DNA from: JAQBDA01 sp041301185
GTDB lineage: Bacteria > Chloroflexota > Anaerolineae > Anaerolineales > UBA4823
Length of the DNA: 26,414 nucleotides
Direction: 5' to 3'
Assembly (NCBI GenBank): GCA_041301185.1
Contig: JBFYSV010000053.1
Location: 1 to 26,414 of the forward strand
Below the pieces are notes generated by a model. It had not been told where the DNA came from. It searched no databases and was given only the letters and a program-made list of their open reading frames with translations. Below are positions 24,429 to 26,414 of this stretch, piece by piece. Every line of letters begins with the position of its first letter. Positions within the stretch are counted from its first letter, which is position 1. The position numbers and the translations under genes are program-made.

Positions 24429-25091
24429 ATGGGCGAATTACCGGCAAGACTGCAAGCGATCTTCAGCGCGGTGGGTGAAGCGCTGGATGAGCGTCGGGCT
24501 GAGCTGAACCAGATGGATGAGCTCAACCATAACCACGGCGACCATATGGTGGAGATCTTCCAACTGGCAGCCCGGGCGGGGCAAGAGAAGCAAGGCGCCC
24601 CCCTGGCGGATGCCATGGATCACGCTGCCGGGCTATTGCGGGAGCGCACGCAAAACGGCTCGGCGCAGGTCTATGCCCGCGGGCTTGGATTGCTGGCGGC
24701 GCAGTTCCGCCAGCGCCAGATCGAGTTGGATGACCTGCTGCCGGTGGTGCAGAGCTACCTGCGGAAACAGGAAGAGAGCGCAGGCGAAGGTTCTGCGAGC
24801 TCCGGCGAGGTGCTCAAAGGGCTGATGGCAGCTCTGGCGGAGTGGGAGCAGGTCGAAGCCAGCCTGGCAAAAGGGGAGGCAGGTCAAAAGCCTTTCGGTG
24901 GGGTGGATATGGGCTATTTGTTCGGGGTGGGCATGGCATACCTGCAAGCCAAGCAAAAGGGCGGCGACCGGCTGGATATCCTCAGCGAGACGGTAGTCTC
25001 CGCCAGCCCGCTGGGAAGCACACCCCACCGCCACGCCTCGGGGGTGATCGCCGTGCGTGCGTTGCTCCAGGCGATGAGCGCCAGGAGGTGA
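24429..25091 (+). CDS. DhaL/DAK2-like domain protein (tentative)
   Basis: A 220-residue protein, probably all-helical and cytoplasmic. HNHGDHMVEIF near residues 33-43 resembles the phosphate/ADP-binding GDGDHG-NM loop of DhaL (DAK2) domains, although the usual Asp positions are partly replaced by His/Asn. The later SGEVLKGLM and ASGVIAVRALLQAM could match the remaining helices of that barrel. No DhaK partner is present. The assignment rests on short motifs and is tentative. ATG 24429 has AAGG 8 nt upstream, and the gene starts 26 bp after the palindrome. Confidence 0.5.
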   Translation: MGELPARLQAIFSAVGEALDERRAELNQMDELNHNHGDHMVEIFQLAARAGQEKQGAPLADAMDHAAGLLRERTQNGSAQVYARGLGLLAAQFRQRQIELDDLLPVVQSYLRKQEESAGEGSASSGEVLKGLMAALAEWEQVEASLAKGEAGQKPFGGVDMGYLFGVGMAYLQAKQKGGDRLDILSETVVSASPLGSTPHRHASGVIAVRALLQAMSARR

Positions 25092-25178
25092 GATTGGCAT
25101 AAAAATTGCACCCATCAGGTAGCGTTGGTCAGCTTCGAGCAGCGAGTTTACCACCGACCTATCCAGATTGGTAGTTGA

Positions 25179-25208
25179 TTGGAACAAGTTTTCTGGTAAA
25201 ATTATATT
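25179..25208 (+). promoter_or_regulatory. Possible promoter for the 50-residue membrane protein
   Basis: TTGGAA at 25179-25184 and TATATT at 25203-25208 are 18 bp apart, about 30 bp before the ATG. The match is moderate. Confidence 0.45.
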
Positions 25209-25238
25209 TAATGGCCTAAAAATAAGGAGGGAAAGGCT

Positions 25239-25391
25239 ATGACGGGGATTTTTGTAGGGGTCGTGCTGATTATTCTTGTGTATATCTCCATTGCCAATAA
25301 GGGAAGCAAATTCAGGGAGATCGAGCGCCAGCAGGCGATGCGCCGCGCCATGCTCAAGCTGAACGAGAAAAATCAGCCCTTCAGCCATTAA
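25239..25391 (+). CDS. 50-residue single-span membrane microprotein
   Basis: A short ORF with a strong AAGGAGG 8 nt before ATG 25239. Residues 4-19 (IFVGVVLIILVYISIA) form one membrane span near the N-terminus, followed by a charged, helical cytoplasmic-type tail (KGSKFREIERQQAMRRAMLKLNEKN). No family is recognised. Its good ribosome binding site, plausible promoter and small downstream hairpin support it as a real independent gene. The function is unknown. Confidence 0.7.
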   Translation: MTGIFVGVVLIILVYISIANKGSKFREIERQQAMRRAMLKLNEKNQPFSH

Positions 25392-25410
25392 TCCGGGCTG
25401 AATCATTTTC
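25380..25410 (+). terminator. Weak terminator of the microprotein gene
   Basis: TTCAGCC at 25380-25386 pairs with GGCTGAA at 25396-25402 over a 9-nt loop, followed by TCATTTTC. The stem overlaps the end of the coding region. Confidence 0.45.
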
Positions 25411-25461
25411 CATATCGAAGGCCAACCCAGCCAGCGGAAGCCGGACGGCAATCCGCCGGTT

Positions 25462-25502
25462 AAATTTATGCCCCCTTCTCCTGAGTTTGCGAGAAGAGGG
25501 CA
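25462..25502 (-). terminator. Terminator of the repeat surface-protein gene
   Basis: A 12-bp stem with one mismatch, 25502-25491 with 25480-25469 on the minus strand, has a 10-nt loop and is followed by an AT-rich TAAATTTA. It lies 75 bp after the stop at 25577. The rest of 25392-25576 shows nothing else recognisable. Confidence 0.6.
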
Positions 25503-25576
25503 AATGGATTCTACGCACTGGCAATTCAATTCCCAAGGAATTTATTGTGTGCTCTGCTGCACGCGGATACTCTCGC

Positions 25577-26414
25577 CTATCTCACCGCCATAGGCAGGAA
25601 TGACTTAAACGGCAGGTCAACCGAGGCGTTGATTGGGGCAACCGGGGTCGGAACTGGCGGCGGGTCGCCGGCGAAGTTGGCACACTGGTCTTCCATGTTA
25701 CCCTGGACGATATTGCCCCCGCCAGTGGGGGCGGGCTGATTTTCCTTGCACTGCAGGTTGCCATCGATGTTGTTGCTGATAATGGATACCCCGCCGGTGT
25801 TCTGGAAAGCCTGCAGGTTGCCGCCGATGGTGTTATAAGCGGCGTTCAGGAAGAGATCGTTGTCATCGAAGTACAGGTCGCTGTTGATATCCACGCCGTG
25901 AATATCCGCCGCGCCAGATTGAACAATCTGGATGCTGCCACCCACAAACGAGCCGGGATAAACGTTCACCCGGGCAGCGTTCTCAGCCTGGATATTACCG
26001 TCCACATGGACGGTGTAAGCATACAACCAGCCTTTTGACTCGACCTTAATATTCCCCTCCACCTGGGTACCGTTCAGGATGCACTGAGCATTCTTGGGCA
26101 CCCGCAGGTTGTCCACAGTGATTGCCCCTACGGTTGTAGCGCAAATGTAGTAATCGTCATCATTCGGGTCAGGTGTGGGACTGGGGGTAGGAGTCGGTCC
26201 TGGGGTTGGCGAAGGAGTGGGTGTAGGGGTTGGCGTTGGGGGTGGGTCGCCGTCAAAGTTCTCACACTGGTCTTCCATGCTGCCCTGGACGAGATTGCCG
26301 CCCCCTGTGGGGGGTGGGACGTTCTCCTTGCATTGCAGGTTGCCATCGATGGTGTTGCTGATAATGGATACTCCACCGGTGTTCTGGAACGCCTGCAGGT
26401 TGCCGCCGATGGTG
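25577..26414 (-). CDS. Secreted beta-helix-like repeat protein, C-terminal part (5' end beyond window)
   Basis: The frame is open to the right edge, so this is only the last 278 residues of a larger protein. It contains one full repeat of about 194 residues and part of another. Each repeat has a run of short VxGNI/GGSIQ/GNLQ rungs typical of a parallel beta-helix, ending in IDGNLQCKEN, PTGGGN and MEDQC, and is joined to the next by a Pro-Thr-Ser linker (PTPTPSPTP type). Two cysteines per repeat (CILNG and LQCKEN) plus the MEDQC cysteine suggest disulfides. The protein ends FKSFLPMAVR. The pattern resembles secreted hypothetical proteins in Actinobacteria and Chloroflexota with no assigned function. 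No enzyme motif is seen. Confidence 0.8.
   Translation of the reverse strand, partial: TIGGNLQAFQNTGGVSIISNTIDGNLQCKENVPPPTGGGNLVQGSMEDQCENFDGDPPPTPTPTPTPSPTPGPTPTPSPTPDPNDDDYYICATTVGAITVDNLRVPKNAQCILNGTQVEGNIKVESKGWLYAYTVHVDGNIQAENAARVNVYPGSFVGGSIQIVQSGAADIHGVDINSDLYFDDNDLFLNAAYNTIGGNLQAFQNTGGVSIISNNIDGNLQCKENQPAPTGGGNIVQGNMEDQCANFAGDPPPVPTPVAPINASVDLPFKSFLPMAVR
25681..25832 (-). repeat. Repeat unit end, copy 1 (582-bp period)
   Basis: This stretch matches 26263-26414 at roughly nine in ten bases by eye, offset by exactly 582 bp (194 codons). It encodes the TIGGNLQAFQNTGGVSIIS to MEDQC segment. The high DNA identity implies recent duplication or gene conversion. Confidence 0.85.
26263..26414 (-). 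repeat. Repeat unit end, copy 2 (continues beyond window)
   Basis: Second copy of the segment at 25681-25832, cut by the window edge. More copies upstream of the gene's visible part are likely but not seen. Confidence 0.85.

Noticed and set aside
24633..25529. 298-codon minus-strand frame spanning the DhaL-like gene and the microprotein
   Set aside because: It is antisense to two genes with good start signals, has no motif, and crosses a terminator-like hairpin.
26165..26245. GT-rich short repeats that might suggest a CRISPR or microsatellite locus
   Set aside because: They are in-frame codons of a Pro-Thr-Ser linker in the surface protein; there is no spacer structure.

Overview
The window looks like part of a chromosome from a non-photosynthetic member of Chloroflexota, most likely an Anaerolineae-type bacterium. 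This is inference from gene content: M32 and M3 peptidases, GlgC, KamA, ClpC, a four-S1-domain protein, a ChlI/ChlD-type chelatase, Pro/Thr-rich lipoproteins, and a secreted beta-helix-like protein ending in FLPMAVR. Genes are tightly packed, moderately GC-rich, and many have clear GGAG-type ribosome binding sites. No mobile element, phage gene, rRNA or CRISPR array was seen.

Layout. 1-1122 (minus): cutA followed by the 5' part of a MalY/PatB-type C-S lyase gene that runs off the left edge. 1247-6722 (plus): a 2-hydroxyacid/phosphoglycerate dehydrogenase, an M32 carboxypeptidase ending in a strong terminator, a single-domain response regulator, a lipoprotein, and lysine 2,3-aminomutase. 6856-11046 (minus): clpC and, upstream of it, an S1-repeat protein with an acidic tail. 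A back-to-back promoter pair at 11088-11148 separates that block from a plus-strand operon (11167-15916): chelatase ATPase, chelatase VWA part, class I aminotransferase, and a lipoprotein M1 peptidase. The two chelatase ORFs are joined by an A10 run in the correct phase for -1 frameshifting. This is probably one gene giving two products.

15917-16490 has no gene. It holds three perfect DnaA boxes, further near matches, an AT-rich segment and CTA trinucleotides arranged much like a bacterial oriC unwinding region. Its right end carries a near-consensus promoter followed by three evenly spaced TCTA-n-TAGA palindromes. These lead into a three-gene unit: a 69-residue protein, a regulator with a C-terminal ArsR-type helix-turn-helix, and an MFS transporter, which ends in a 14-bp-stem terminator.

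19266-21331: an OsmC-family protein (plus) converges on glgC (minus) across a 17-bp perfect hairpin. A minus-strand tRNA-Leu(CAA) follows, with its own promoter and terminator. 21418-25391 (plus): a YchF-like P-loop NTPase, an M3B oligoendopeptidase, a 58-bp near-perfect palindrome, a DhaL/DAK2-like protein and a 50-residue membrane microprotein. 25577-26414 (minus): the C-terminal part of a large secreted repeat protein with a 194-codon repeat period that runs off the right edge.

The items most worth following up are the frameshift-linked chelatase gene, the oriC-like region, and the operator array with its small-protein/regulator/transporter unit.
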